From: Rhodococcus jostii NBRC 16295
Lineage (GTDB): Bacteria > Actinomycetota > Actinomycetes > Mycobacteriales > Mycobacteriaceae
Assembly (NCBI RefSeq): GCF_001894825.1
Contig: NZ_BCWY01000001.1
Span: 186,001 to 250,000 of the forward strand
Direction: 5' to 3'
DNA: 64,000 bases
The translations under genes and the position numbers were made by a program. Shown piece by piece: positions 27,316-35,860 of the stretch (within the stretch, counting starts at the first letter, position 1; the number at the start of each line of letters is the position of its first letter). The notes under the pieces are model-generated. The model made no database searches and was not told where the DNA came from. It saw nothing but the letters and a program-made list of their open reading frames with translations.

Positions 27316-27377
27316 GCCGCCGTACAACTCGCCCCCTTTCGGAGAATACTTACCAAAGGGAGGAGCTGTACGGCGGC
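27316..27377 (+). terminator. Long hairpin, probable terminator or attenuator
   Basis: GCCGCCGTACAACTC (27316-27330) pairs with GAGCTGTACGGCGGC (27363-27377), with one G-T mismatch that is allowed as a G-U pair in RNA; inside, CCCTTT can pair with AAAGGG. It begins 9 bases after the membrane gene's stop and ends just before the next ribosome-binding site. There is no run of T, so it may terminate weakly, protect the 3' end, or control the downstream gene. Confidence 0.7.
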
Positions 27378-27392
27378 TAAGGAGTGATTCCT

Positions 27393-27683
27393 GTGCGTAT
27401 CGAACTGCGGACCTCGCCCGGCTGCCCGCACGCCGACTCTGCACGCCGACTCGTGAGTGCTTGTCTGGTCGATCTGGGCATCGATGATGTTGCGATCATC
27501 GAGATCGTCGGCCAATACGCATCACCGACAGTGTTAGTCGACGGCCTCGACGTGATGCGCCCCGAGGGTACGCACCTGTGCGACAGCGTGTGCCGGCTGG
27601 ACGTTCCTACACCGCAGCGCGTTCTGGCCGCGTTACGGGCCAGTGCGAATCCGCGGACGCCGAGACCATCCCCGCCATGCTGA
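27393..27683 (+). CDS. Small thioredoxin-like/alkylmercury-lyase-like protein
   Basis: 96 residues resembling short actinobacterial proteins annotated as thioredoxin-like or alkylmercury-lyase-like: IELRTSPGCPHADSARRLVSACLVDLG, then YASPTVLVDGLDVM and CRLDVPTPQRVLAAL. The single Cys in SPGCPH sits where thioredoxins have their active site, so it may bind a metal or thiol, but no organomercury function is implied. GTG at 27393 is chosen because GGAG lies eight bases upstream; the GTG at 27384 overlaps that sequence. Confidence 0.7.
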   Translation: MRIELRTSPGCPHADSARRLVSACLVDLGIDDVAIIEIVGQYASPTVLVDGLDVMRPEGTHLCDSVCRLDVPTPQRVLAALRASANPRTPRPSPPC

Positions 27684-27762
27684 TCGATACGCACGAGAAC
27701 AATGCACAAGGCAAGTCGACCGAATCGCCCGGCGTGCAGTAGTCGAGCTGATTTCGAAGCGT

Positions 27763-27936
27763 CCACGCCGAGGATGGACCGGACCGGACCTCGCCGACCC
27801 GCTCCAGGCCATGCAGCCTGTGGGCGAGATCGCCCGCAACGGCACGCTCAACGCCCCCCATTTCAGCCAGATCTTCCGCGCGGAGTACGGGATGACCCCC
27901 AGCGAATATCGCCAGCGCGCCCTTCGCCTCCCCTAG
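27763..27936 (+). pseudogene. Remnant of an AraC-family regulator
   Basis: The translated end reads PVGEIARNGTLNAPHFSQIFRAEYGMTPSEYRQRA, the typical second helix-turn-helix of an AraC-type regulator. The sensor part and first helix-turn-helix are missing or scrambled, and the upstream sequence is not AraC-like. Its own TAG stop coincides with the insertion point of the IS630-type element. Confidence 0.6.
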
Positions 27937-29051
27937 TGTCCTGAGTCGTTAATTGTTTTATTGATTCTGGTGCAGTAGCGGGCGAGGCTGGCGAGGATTT
28001 CGTCCGCGGTCTTGGTCCACACGAAGGGTTTCGGGTCTTCGTTCCACGCGACGATCCAGGCGTTGACGTCGTCTTCGAGGGCTTTGATGCTGCGGTGGGA
28101 TGAGCGGCGGAGTTTACGGTTGGTCAACTCGGCGAACCAGCGCTCGACGAGGTTGAGCCAGCTACCCGAGGTGGGGGTGAAATGCAGGTGAAACCGCGGG
28201 TGGCTGGCCAGCCATTTCTTGATCGCTGGGGTCTTGTGTGTTGCGTAGTTGTCACAGATCAGGTGCAAGTCCAGCTCGGCAGGGGTGTTGGCGTCGATGG
28301 TTTTGAGGAACCGCAGGAACTCCTGGTGCCGGTGGCGACGCTGGTGCTGGCCGATGACCTTGCCGGTGGCGATATCCAACGCCGCGAACAGACTTGTGGT
28401 GCCGTAGCGGACGTAGTCGTGCGTCTTACGTTCGGGCGCACCCGGCATCATCGGCAGCATCGGCGCGGTGCGATCGAGCGCCTGCATCTGCGATTTCTCG
28501 TCCACCGCCAGCACCATCGCCTTGTCGGGAGGATCGAGGTACAACCCCACCACGTCACGGACTTTGTCGATGAACAGTGGATCGGTCGACAACTTCCACG
28601 TGTCCACCAGGTGCGGTTGGAGGCCAAATGCCCTCCAGATCCGCGAAATCGCCGTCTGGGACATCCCGGTCGCCGCCGCCATCGACCGGGTCGACCAGTG
28701 ACTGTCACGGTTAGCCGGCTGCTCCTCCAGGGTCTTGGTGATCACACTCTCAACCTGGGCATCGCTCAGCTTGCGCGGCGCACCAGGCCGGGCCTCGTCA
28801 TTCAAGCCTTCCAGTCGATCCTCCAGAAATCGCTTGCGCCACTTGCCAACAGTGGGCAGCGACACCCTCAATTGTCGCGAGGCTTCACTATTGGACAAGC
28901 CGTCTGCGCACGCCAGCACGATCCGCGCACGGGTCGCCAGCGCTTGAGCGGTCTTACCTCGGCGCGCCCACCCCTGCAACGTATCTCGCTCGGCCTGACT
29001 CAGTTCCAGCACGGCCAGCTTCGGTCCACGACCATCACCCATGTGACACAC
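27933..29051 (-). CDS. IS630-family transposase
   Basis: 372 residues: N-terminal helix-turn-helix domains (about 30-140), then a DDE catalytic core with Asp in [15 protein letters not shown], Asp in [14 protein letters not shown] and Glu in [15 protein letters not shown]. It appears intact. The frame runs to the very tip of the left inverted repeat: the last codons (D-S-G-H) are encoded by the repeat, and the stop codon is completed by the TA target plus one flanking base. Confidence 0.93.
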   Translation of the reverse strand: MCHMGDGRGPKLAVLELSQAERDTLQGWARRGKTAQALATRARIVLACADGLSNSEASRQLRVSLPTVGKWRKRFLEDRLEGLNDEARPGAPRKLSDAQVESVITKTLEEQPANRDSHWSTRSMAAATGMSQTAISRIWRAFGLQPHLVDTWKLSTDPLFIDKVRDVVGLYLDPPDKAMVLAVDEKSQMQALDRTAPMLPMMPGAPERKTHDYVRYGTTSLFAALDIATGKVIGQHQRRHRHQEFLRFLKTIDANTPAELDLHLICDNYATHKTPAIKKWLASHPRFHLHFTPTSGSWLNLVERWFAELTNRKLRRSSHRSIKALEDDVNAWIVAWNEDPKPFVWTKTADEILASLARYCTRINKTINDSGH

Positions 29052-29088
29052 TCTACCAAGATGACAATGAATTAACGACTCGGGACAC
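27936..29088. mobile_element. IS630-family insertion sequence
   Basis: About 1153 bases bounded by TA dinucleotides at 27934-27935 and 29089-29090, the expected target duplication of this family. Terminal inverted repeats are GTGTCCTGAGTCGTTAATT at the left and, read inward from the right, GTGTCCCGAGTCGTTAATT, differing at one base. It contains one transposase gene on the minus strand. The right end became the target of the IS701-type element. Confidence 0.9.
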
Positions 29089-29091
29089 TAG

Positions 29092-30510
29092 TAGGACTTT
29101 GTTATGTGGGGAAGGTGTGGTGGCACAGTGGGCAGGTACCGATCCAACGGGCAAGTGCGCGTTGGAGTTCGTGGAGAACGGCGTAAAACGTCAGTCCTGC
29201 CCGGCTGCTTTTGGGTCGGTGAGCCGGAGGGTGGTGAGGAACAAGTGGGCGGCGGTGACCAGGGTGGCGTGGTGGTGCCAGCCCAGCCAGGAGCGACCTT
29301 CGAAATGATCCAGTCCGAGACCGGTTTTCAGCTCCCGGTAGTCGTGCTCGACGCGCCAGCGGATCTTCGCCAGCCGTACCAGCTCGGGCAGCGGGGTGTC
29401 GACGGGGAGGGTGGAGAGCCAGTAGTCGGTGGGCTCATCCGCTCCGGTCGGCCACTCGGCGAGCAACCACACCGCGGGCAGGGTGCCGTCCTCGGCGCGG
29501 GGGATGTCGCGGTTCGCCGGGCGGACTCGCAACACGGCGAACCGCGAGCGCATCGACGCGGTCGGATTGGTGGGGTCGGTCTTGCTTCCCTTGCGCCAGG
29601 TCACGGTGCGCAGGGACTTGCGTCCGGCAGCGAGGACGAGGTCCTTGCAGGTCGCGTGCGGGCCGTAGCGGGGCGTCGGCGGGCGTCCGCGGCCGCTGTA
29701 GGGCTGGGTCTCCGGGACCGCGTCGCCGGGATGGGCGCTGGTCGCGGCCTTGACGGCGACGACGTAGTCGATGCCCCGCTCGGTCAGCGCCAGCCGGAAG
29801 GCGGTGGTGTCGCCGTAGCCGGCGTCTGCGACCACGACCGGCGGGATCCGGCCCCACTCGGTCAGCTCGTCGATCATCTCGATCGCCATCGCCCATTTGG
29901 GGCGGTGATGCTCGGTGTCGGGGATCGCGGACCGTCGCCGGCGGGCGGTGATCGCCGCGATCGCATCGGGGTCGGTGGTGGACCGATCGTCCCAGCTCTC
30001 GGGCAGAAACAGCCGCCAGTCCAGTGGGGCGGACGCGGCATCGGTGGCGGCGTGCACGCTGACCGCGATCTGACAGTTGCCGACCTTGCCGAGGGTGCCC
30101 GAGTACTGGCGGGCCACGCCTGGCGAGGCGGGTCCGTCCTTGATGAACCCGGTGTCGTCGATGACCCACGCATCCGGGGTGATCAGACCACACGCCCTGC
30201 GCGACAGTGTTTTCCGCACAGGTGTGACATCCCACGGCGAAGTGGTCACGAACTGCTGCAACTGTTGGTGATCGACCCGCAACCGCTGCGCCATCGGCTG
30301 CATCGACTTCCGCCGGCCGTCGAGCATCAACCCCCGGGCATACAGCCCCGCCTTCTCGCGCTGATCCTTGCGCGCCAGCGACGAGAACACCTCACCGACA
30401 AACGTATCCAACTGTTCCCCGACGCGGTCGAGAGCGGCTGTATCCATGCCCGCATGCTCTCGAGAAAATCGCGAAAACTCGAGCCGACACGCCGAGCTAA
30501 CAAAGTACTA
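29092..30510. mobile_element. IS701-family insertion sequence
   Basis: About 1419 bases flanked by CTAG at 29088-29091 and 30511-30514, fitting the 4-base target duplication of this family. Inverted ends are TAGGACTTTGTTA at the left and TAGTACTTTGTTA reading inward from the right. It contains one transposase gene on the minus strand. The CTAG target was formed by the last base of the IS630 element, its TA duplication and the next base, so this element arrived second. Confidence 0.88.
29191..30447 (-). CDS. IS701-family transposase
   Basis: 418 residues. WVIDDTGFIKDGPASPGVARQYSG (first acidic residues), PPVVVADAGYGDTTAFRLAL (second) and RVEHDYRELKTGLGLDHFEGR (Glu region) are the hallmarks of the IS701/IS4-like DDE transposases. 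It appears complete, and ATG at 30447 fits the usual MDTAALDRVGEQLDTFVGEVF start. Confidence 0.93.
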   Translation of the reverse strand: MDTAALDRVGEQLDTFVGEVFSSLARKDQREKAGLYARGLMLDGRRKSMQPMAQRLRVDHQQLQQFVTTSPWDVTPVRKTLSRRACGLITPDAWVIDDTGFIKDGPASPGVARQYSGTLGKVGNCQIAVSVHAATDAASAPLDWRLFLPESWDDRSTTDPDAIAAITARRRRSAIPDTEHHRPKWAMAIEMIDELTEWGRIPPVVVADAGYGDTTAFRLALTERGIDYVVAVKAATSAHPGDAVPETQPYSGRGRPPTPRYGPHATCKDLVLAAGRKSLRTVTWRKGSKTDPTNPTASMRSRFAVLRVRPANRDIPRAEDGTLPAVWLLAEWPTGADEPTDYWLSTLPVDTPLPELVRLAKIRWRVEHDYRELKTGLGLDHFEGRSWLGWHHHATLVTAAHLFLTTLRLTDPKAAGQD

Positions 30511-30641
30511 CTAGTGCGCCGTGCGGAAATTAACTTGACAGTCACCCCTGAACGGATGTCACTCCGCTTTCACGCCTTGCCGCGGCGAGGACGACCAAAT
30601 TCCGAAGGCCACCACAGGCCCTGAGTAGATCGTTCAATCCA

Positions 30642-31022
30642 ATGAATTCTCGCGAGTATCGCAGATGGTCCCAGCGGCGACGCGCCGCATGGGCCGAGGT
30701 CAACCGCACGCACAAGCATCGCGACACCGAGGCGGAGCGCCTCATCGAGTTCGCCAGTATGTGGGCACCATACGGCGGTCCGGACGAGGAAGAGATCCTC
30801 GTTCACTTCGGAATGTCGCGGCTCCGGTTCATCGAACGTTTGTGGCAGGTCATACCTGATTCCAACTGCGCTCAAGGGGAAATACGCAGTTTAGCGGGCA
30901 CATACCCCGCACCCCCTGCGAACGGACGATCCTCGTCTCGTTCCGTGAGTCGCTCGGCGGGTCACGTGGACGGAGCGGGCGGCTGGCGATCCGACAGATC
31001 CCAGGCAGTTACGCAAACGTGA
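30642..31022 (+). CDS. DUF3263-like small protein
   Basis: 126 residues. The core LIEFASMWAPYGGPDEEEILVHFGMSRLRFIERLWQVI matches the DUF3263 pattern (FAxxWxPYGG, then a helix, FGMSxxRFxxRL), probably a small helical DNA-binding or adaptor fold found in mycolata. A basic N-terminus (RRWSQRRRAAWAEVNRTHKHRD) and a Ser/Arg-rich tail flank it. Three more copies of the family are in this window (31047, 33636, 51652). It is the first gene right of the IS701 element. Confidence 0.65.
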   Translation: MNSREYRRWSQRRRAAWAEVNRTHKHRDTEAERLIEFASMWAPYGGPDEEEILVHFGMSRLRFIERLWQVIPDSNCAQGEIRSLAGTYPAPPANGRSSSRSVSRSAGHVDGAGGWRSDRSQAVTQT

Positions 31023-31046
31023 GCACGCGCCTCACATAGGAACGAA

Positions 31047-31298
31047 ATGTGGAACAGTCTTTGTGACAACGACATTCTGGACTTTGCGCTTCTTTGGGAA
31101 CCGCTCGGTGGGCCGGCTCCGAGGGATGTCACTGCCGCATTCGCAATCGACATCAACGAGTACGAACGCCGACTAGCAGCAGCTGTCGGGTTCCAGGTGT
31201 CCCAACTTCGGAAAGGTGGCGCCTCCCGTGAGTTCGTCTACGGGCTGTCTGCGATATCGGCGCTTGATCGAAATCCACTGCGAGTGGGTGACATATGA
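31047..31298 (+). CDS. DUF3263-like small protein, diverged
   Basis: 83 residues. ILDFALLWEPLGGPAPRDVTAAFAIDINEYERRLAAAVGF is a diverged version of the core seen in the preceding gene (LGG for YGG, FAIDINEYERRL for FGMSRLRFIERL). AGGAACGAA precedes the ATG. It lies 24 bases after its neighbour, so the two are probably co-transcribed. Function unknown. Confidence 0.65.
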   Translation: MWNSLCDNDILDFALLWEPLGGPAPRDVTAAFAIDINEYERRLAAAVGFQVSQLRKGGASREFVYGLSAISALDRNPLRVGDI

Positions 31299-32101
31299 GC
31301 AACAACATCGTCTAATGGCTCGTATCCGAAGCCGAGACCGTCAAGTTACTTATCCCACGGCGCACTAGCTCCCGCTGCACCAATCGGTAGCTCGATTCCC
31401 CACAGATCTAACGCATTCGCACACGACAGGATCCCCGTGCCCACCTTGTTCCTCCATGCCCTCATCGCGATTTTCAGCCTCATCACAGGTCGGTCATGCA
31501 TGTCGCCACGCGCGCTGATTCGACAGCTCGCGTATGCACGAGCAACCTCGTCGTGGTTGACCGCGACGGCATACCGAGACCCCTCACAAGACGACTCGAG
31601 GGCATCGTGGTCAGCGGTCGGCTCATCACCGACCGCGCGGTCCCGGGTCCGCAGCAAAGTGTAGCCACTCTCGCCGTCGAGCCGCGGTTCGGTTGCGACG
31701 GGATCAGGAGGTGCCCAGCCGATCCGCCGGCTCGGATGCGTTCTTCGATCTTCGTGGTGATTGAGGCGAGTGGCGCGGATCGCGGCGACGATGGCAAGGT
31801 CGTTGCCGGTGGCGCCGCGGAGAGCGGGCTGGCGACGTTGCAAGGCTGGCGAGGTGTAATCGTTACGGTCGGTTCGTGAGCTCCGACGACGTCGACAACG
31901 CCGAACCGGGTAGAGCCGCCTGGGCACCCTGCCGCGGAAACCCAAACACTCGGAGGCCGCGCCGCCAAGCGCTGTCCGACCGGCTCAGAACGCCCAGGCC
32001 GAGCACCACTGTCATCGAACCGATACGCCTCATACCCGCTCCTGCGGTACAGCTGCAATTGACGCGTTCCCCACAGCGCTCGAAGTGCCGAAGCAAGTCG
32101 T
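31299..32101. other. intergenic, one doubtful ORF
   Basis: A minus-strand frame (31346-31945) contains TADHDALESSCEGSRYAVAVNHDEVARAYASC and a helical end, which is plausible protein, but its N-terminus is Arg-rich and it has no clear ribosome-binding site. Competing plus-strand frames are weaker. I see no recognisable gene. Confidence 0.35.
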
Positions 32102-32206
32102 CTAGCGACGAAGGTGACGCTCAAGCACTGCAGCCACGGCAAGCGGACCTAGCGAGAAGAACGCGACACCGATTGTCATCAATCCTGTAGCTGCTAGAGG
32201 AAACAT
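32102..32206 (-). CDS. Possible 34-residue single-helix membrane peptide
   Basis: From the ATG at 32206 the frame encodes MFPLAATGLMTIGVAFFSLG, followed by a short hydrophobic stretch and a basic end (ERHLRR), a typical small inner-membrane peptide. AAGGGG about eight bases upstream could serve as ribosome-binding site. No homology recognised; it could be a leader or chance ORF. Confidence 0.35.
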   Translation of the reverse strand: MFPLAATGLMTIGVAFFSLGPLAVAAVLERHLRR

Positions 32207-32293
32207 AGCTGGGCCCCTTGTGTTGGATCCTCGGCGGCGCCACGAGGCAACGTCGATGACTAATTCGACTCGTACACTGTATATTCGGCGCAC

Positions 32294-32458
32294 TTACCGT
32301 GCTCGTTGCTGCGACCTCTCGATCAGGCGTTGACCGGTTAACCCCTCGACGACAGCGGCGATATCTTCTGGTGAGGCGCCGGGGTCGTCCGTTAACGCGT
32401 GTTTCGCCTCTGGTTGCACCGTCGACTGTGCAGTCGGTGGGGTCTTCTTTTCATTCAT
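32294..32458 (-). CDS. Small 54-residue protein
   Basis: From the ATG at 32458 (GGAG seven bases upstream) the frame encodes an acidic-to-basic small protein: Lys/Thr/Pro-rich start, then DDPGASPEDIAAVVEGLTGQRLIERSQQ, a predicted helix. The longer in-frame ORF from 32662 has an Arg/Ala-rich, non-protein-like beginning. Function unknown. Confidence 0.5.
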   Translation of the reverse strand: MNEKKTPPTAQSTVQPEAKHALTDDPGASPEDIAAVVEGLTGQRLIERSQQRAR

Positions 32459-32960
32459 CGTGATGCTCCATTTTCGCAGCGTGGTCTCGGTTGCGGCGCG
32501 AATCACGGCGGACCACCTTTGTGTCTGCGGTTCGCTGCCCGATTGGAACAGATGCAGCCTGCGGGCAACGCCGCCCGCACCTCTTACCCCCGTCCAATCA
32601 TCTCTCAACATGCATGAACGCGCAGCGCGAGCAGTCTCGACGGAACAGCGCGCAGGAGGCACCAGCGGCTCGCGCTTCTATGCCGATGCGAGGTTGGTGA
32701 GTTAGCTGCTCGCCTTCGGGATTTCGCTCGGTCCACAGCATCGCGAGAGGATCTCGAGAAGGTTGGAAGGGGCGAGGCGAGACTGTGCTGGGGACGTCGG
32801 CCGCGGGAACAGCGCGACTGGTAATGGCGAAGTTGATCTAGTTCGGACGCCGACCTTGATCGGCGCCACCGCAGTAGTGAACCAGCGCTCCCGGGCCTCG
32901 GGTGATGATCGCAACCACCCGAAACTGCGAGCAGCGGTAAGTGGTGCCGCCGGTGCGCGT
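32459..32960. other. intergenic, no gene seen
   Basis: Short competing frames only. Confidence 0.45.
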
Positions 32961-33386
32961 TCAGTCCGCCATCGAGAGGATGGCGATCATGCGCAGCGCA
33001 GTGACGGTATGTGTCAGTAGCCCTTTCGCGACCAGTTTCCTCGTGAGGATGTTGCCGAGAACCGAAGGGCCTCGGCGGGTAAAGAATCCGACTGGAAGCA
33101 GGCCGCCGGCTTTCATCCGCAGTTGTGAGATGTCGAGGATCTGACCACGGTGGCCCACACGACGACGGCAGGTTTGTTGACGACGTCGTTGCAGATCAGA
33201 GCCTTGTTTTGTCGGAACACGATGGTCGCGGACGCGTCCGTATCGGTACTGAAGACGGCGACCGGCCGCTGGAACCGCCGGGGCGAGGTCGATCCGGTGT
33301 GGGTGCGCGGTGAGGTTCTGCTGCAACAGGGTGGCGAGGATGTTCGCGACTCCGTTGGCGGCCAACCGGGTGGGGCGGCTCCGCAC
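32961..33386 (-). pseudogene. SCP2-like protein gene with compensating frameshifts
   Basis: Protein-like sequence shifts frame twice. It starts LAANGVANILATLLQQNLTAHP (frame of 33386), continues RPVAVFSTDTDASATIVF, then ICNDVVNKPAVVVWATV in the other frame (about 33260-33145), and returns as QILDISQLRMKAGGLLPVGFFTRRGPS, then VLGNILTRKLVAKGLLTH. The overall pattern resembles small SCP2-type sterol-carrier-like proteins of actinobacteria. Two compensating indels suggest a decayed gene or sequencing error. The assignment to SCP2 is by memory of the pattern and is tentative. Confidence 0.45.
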
Positions 33387-33635
33387 CCCGACAACCAGCG
33401 CTTGGAACTGGCGATCTTGCTAGTCGCGGCGGTCCTGCAGGTGATTCGCGATCAGACCACTGCGCTGACGCGGCACGGTGCGCCGGACTTCCTGGCCAGC
33501 CACTGACTCCCGCCTGGATCATGACTCGACTCAAAGCGCTCGGAATTCCACCCCAAGTCAGCCGTAACAGCGCCTTGATGGACCTCGCGGCGGACCTCCA
33601 CGCTGCAGTACTCAGCCAGCTTCTCGGCATCAGCG

Positions 33636-34130
33636 TCAACGCAGCCACTCACCCGCCCCGGCTACGCCGCAGAGGTGCTCCGAGGTCGGATCCACCGTTA
33701 ATCGGACACTCCCGGACCGTCCTAGTCGGCTGGGGCGTTCATCGGGTCGCGTCGACTTGGGCGATGGGTGGGGGAAGGCGGCGGCGAGTTGGTCTGCGGC
33801 GTTCCCGTACCAGCGACGTCCGCGGCCGCGAAGGATTTCCCACAGTTTGTCGACGAAGCGTGATGTCGACATGCCGAAGTGGTGGAATGTCTCGTCGGCC
33901 GGCGCCCCACCGTATGGCGCCCAGATTCGGGCGAAACGGAGGATCTCTTCGTCGTCCCGACCGAGCGGTGGCGCTGCGCTGATCGGCCATCGACGATGGC
34001 GGCGCGTGCTGTGATTGTGGTGACTGACGGCCACCGTGCCGTGGGGCTGGTTGGGGGATGGGTGTGGTCGGGGGTGTGGGTTCACTGCGGTTCCTCGTTG
34101 GTCCGGTCTCGGGTTGTCTGTGTCCGACAA
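33636..34130 (-). CDS. DUF3263-like protein with Pro/His-rich N-terminus
   Basis: 164 residues. The core EEILRFARIWAPYGGAPADETFHHFGMSTSRFVDKLWEIL (about 61-100) is the clearest DUF3263-like copy of the window. Before it is a Pro/His/Arg-rich low-complexity region, after it a basic Ser/Pro-rich tail. It lies 30 bases upstream, on the same strand, of the end of nothing functional; the GH13 gene downstream is on the same strand but starts 1.7 kb away, so no operon link is seen. Confidence 0.65.
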   Translation of the reverse strand: MSDTDNPRPDQRGTAVNPHPRPHPSPNQPHGTVAVSHHNHSTRRHRRWPISAAPPLGRDDEEILRFARIWAPYGGAPADETFHHFGMSTSRFVDKLWEILRGRGRRWYGNAADQLAAAFPHPSPKSTRPDERPSRLGRSGSVRLTVDPTSEHLCGVAGAGEWLR

Positions 34131-34160
34131 GTTCTTCGATGGAGCGGTTGCGTGACGGTC

Positions 34161-35810
34161 CTATTGGTTGGTGCGCAGCCAGAGGGCGGTGTCCGGAGGA
34201 ATCGTTTGAGAGTCCCACAGGTGGGTGGAGGCGAGCAGGACGGTGACGTCCGGGTCGACCGCGATCGGTTGTCGGGACAGGTTCACGACACACCGAAACG
34301 ATTGTCCGCGGTCGAAGGCGAGGACATCGGGGGCCGACGGTTGCCAGTCGAAAGAGTCACTGCGGAGGGCGGGCAGTGTGCGGCGGAGCTGGAGTGCGGT
34401 GCGGTAGAGGGTGAGCATCGAATCGGGGTCGTCGGATTCGGCGGCGACGGTCTTCGACTTCCAATTGTCGGGTTGGGGGAGCCACGGTTGTGCGTTGTCG
34501 GTGGTGAATCCGAAGGGCGGGTGGTCGCCGCTCCAGGGCAGCGGGACCCGGCATCCGTCGCGGCCGCGGATGGTGTGTCCGGATCGTTCCCAGGTCGGGT
34601 CCTGTAGTAGGTCTTCGGGCAGGTCGGTGACTTCCTCGAGTCCGAGTTCTTCGCCCTGGTAGAGGTAGGCACCGCCGGGCAGGGCGAGCATGAGCAGGGC
34701 GGCGGCACGGGCGCGTCGGGTGCCGAGGGCGAGGTCGGAGTCGGTGCCGGCGGTCAGGGTCATGGGCAGGGTGCTGGTGTCGGCGCGCCCGAATCGGGTG
34801 AGGTGGCGGGTCTCGTCGTGGCTCGAGAGCACCCAGGTGGCCGGTGCTCCGACTTCGTGGAGCGCGTCGCGGCTGCGGTCAATGGCCTCGCGCAGCGTTG
34901 CCGGGTTCCAGCCGGCTCGGGGGAAGTCGAAGTTGAAGGCGGTGTGCAGTTCGTCCGGTCGCACGTAGCGGGCCAGGCGCTCGGGGCTGCGGACGATCGC
35001 CTCGGCGACGAACATGCGGTCGGGGCCGTAGGTGTCGGCGATGGTGCGGAACTCGCGCAGGATGGTGTGGAGGTCGTCGACATCCCAGTGCGGGTTGTCG
35101 ACCCAGGTGCTGGATTCGAAACGGGCTCCGGGTGCGTGGCCGGCGTCGGGCAGGCCGGGAACCTTGGCCATGGCCGACACGGCGTCGATGCGCATCCCGT
35201 CGACGCCGCGGTCGAACCAGAACCGCAGGATGTCGGCGAAGTCGGCGCGCACTTGCGGGTTGGTCCAGTCGAGGTCGGGTTGTTCGGGGGCGAACAGGTG
35301 CAGGTACCACTGGCCGGGTTGGTCGTCGTCTCCGGTGGTGCGGGTCCAGGCCGGTCCGCCGAAGGCGCTGATCCAGTCGTTCGGTGGGAGTTCGCCGGTG
35401 TCGCCGCGTCCGTCGCGGAAGAAGTACCGGGCGCGCTCGGGCGAACCGGGAGCGCTGTTCAGGGCGTCCCGGAACCAGGGGTGGGTGTGCGAGGTGTGGT
35501 TGGCGGGCAGGTCGATGATGATGCGGAGTCCGGCGGCGTGGGCGGCGGCCAGGAGGGTGTCCGCGTCGTCGAGGGTGCCGAAGAGCGGATCGATGTCGCG
35601 GAAGTCGGCGATGTCGTAGCCGCCGTCGGCCATCGGTGACCGATACCAGGGGGTGATCCACACGGCGTCCACCCCGAGGTCGACGAGGTACGGCAGGCGG
35701 GCCTGGAGGCCTGTGATGTCGCCGATACCGTCGCCGTCGGCATCGGCGAAGCTGCGCAGATACACCTGGTAGATGACGGCGTCGTGCCACCACTGACGTG
35801 CTGTGGGCAT
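34161..35810 (-). CDS. GH13 family alpha-glucosidase/sucrase-like hydrolase
   Basis: 549-residue glycoside hydrolase family 13 enzyme. It opens [29 protein letters not shown] and contains the four family regions: [16 protein letters not shown] (nucleophile Asp), FVAEAI (acid/base Glu) and SSHDE (third Asp). The architecture fits oligo-1,6-glucosidase, alpha-glucosidase or isomaltulose/sucrose-acting enzymes; no signal peptide, so it acts in the cytoplasm on imported sugar. ATG at 35810 with AGGGGG upstream. Same strand as, and 50 bases after, the transporter genes, so it is the last gene of that operon. Confidence 0.92.
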   Translation of the reverse strand: MPTARQWWHDAVIYQVYLRSFADADGDGIGDITGLQARLPYLVDLGVDAVWITPWYRSPMADGGYDIADFRDIDPLFGTLDDADTLLAAAHAAGLRIIIDLPANHTSHTHPWFRDALNSAPGSPERARYFFRDGRGDTGELPPNDWISAFGGPAWTRTTGDDDQPGQWYLHLFAPEQPDLDWTNPQVRADFADILRFWFDRGVDGMRIDAVSAMAKVPGLPDAGHAPGARFESSTWVDNPHWDVDDLHTILREFRTIADTYGPDRMFVAEAIVRSPERLARYVRPDELHTAFNFDFPRAGWNPATLREAIDRSRDALHEVGAPATWVLSSHDETRHLTRFGRADTSTLPMTLTAGTDSDLALGTRRARAAALLMLALPGGAYLYQGEELGLEEVTDLPEDLLQDPTWERSGHTIRGRDGCRVPLPWSGDHPPFGFTTDNAQPWLPQPDNWKSKTVAAESDDPDSMLTLYRTALQLRRTLPALRSDSFDWQPSAPDVLAFDRGQSFRCVVNLSRQPIAVDPDVTVLLASTHLWDSQTIPPDTALWLRTNQ

Positions 35811-35860
35811 GGTTTCCCCCTGGGGGTGGTGTGGGTGTGGTGATGGGAGTGCGGGCACGG

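Noticed and set aside
27393-27683. Functional alkylmercury lyase and a mercury-resistance locus
   Set aside because: Protein is far too short, has a single active-site-like Cys, and no other mer gene is near.
28182-29075. 297-codon plus-strand frame inside the IS630 element
   Set aside because: Antisense shadow of the transposase.
29104-30624. 506-codon plus-strand frame across the IS701 element
   Set aside because: Antisense of the transposase with typical shadow composition; extends over both IS ends.
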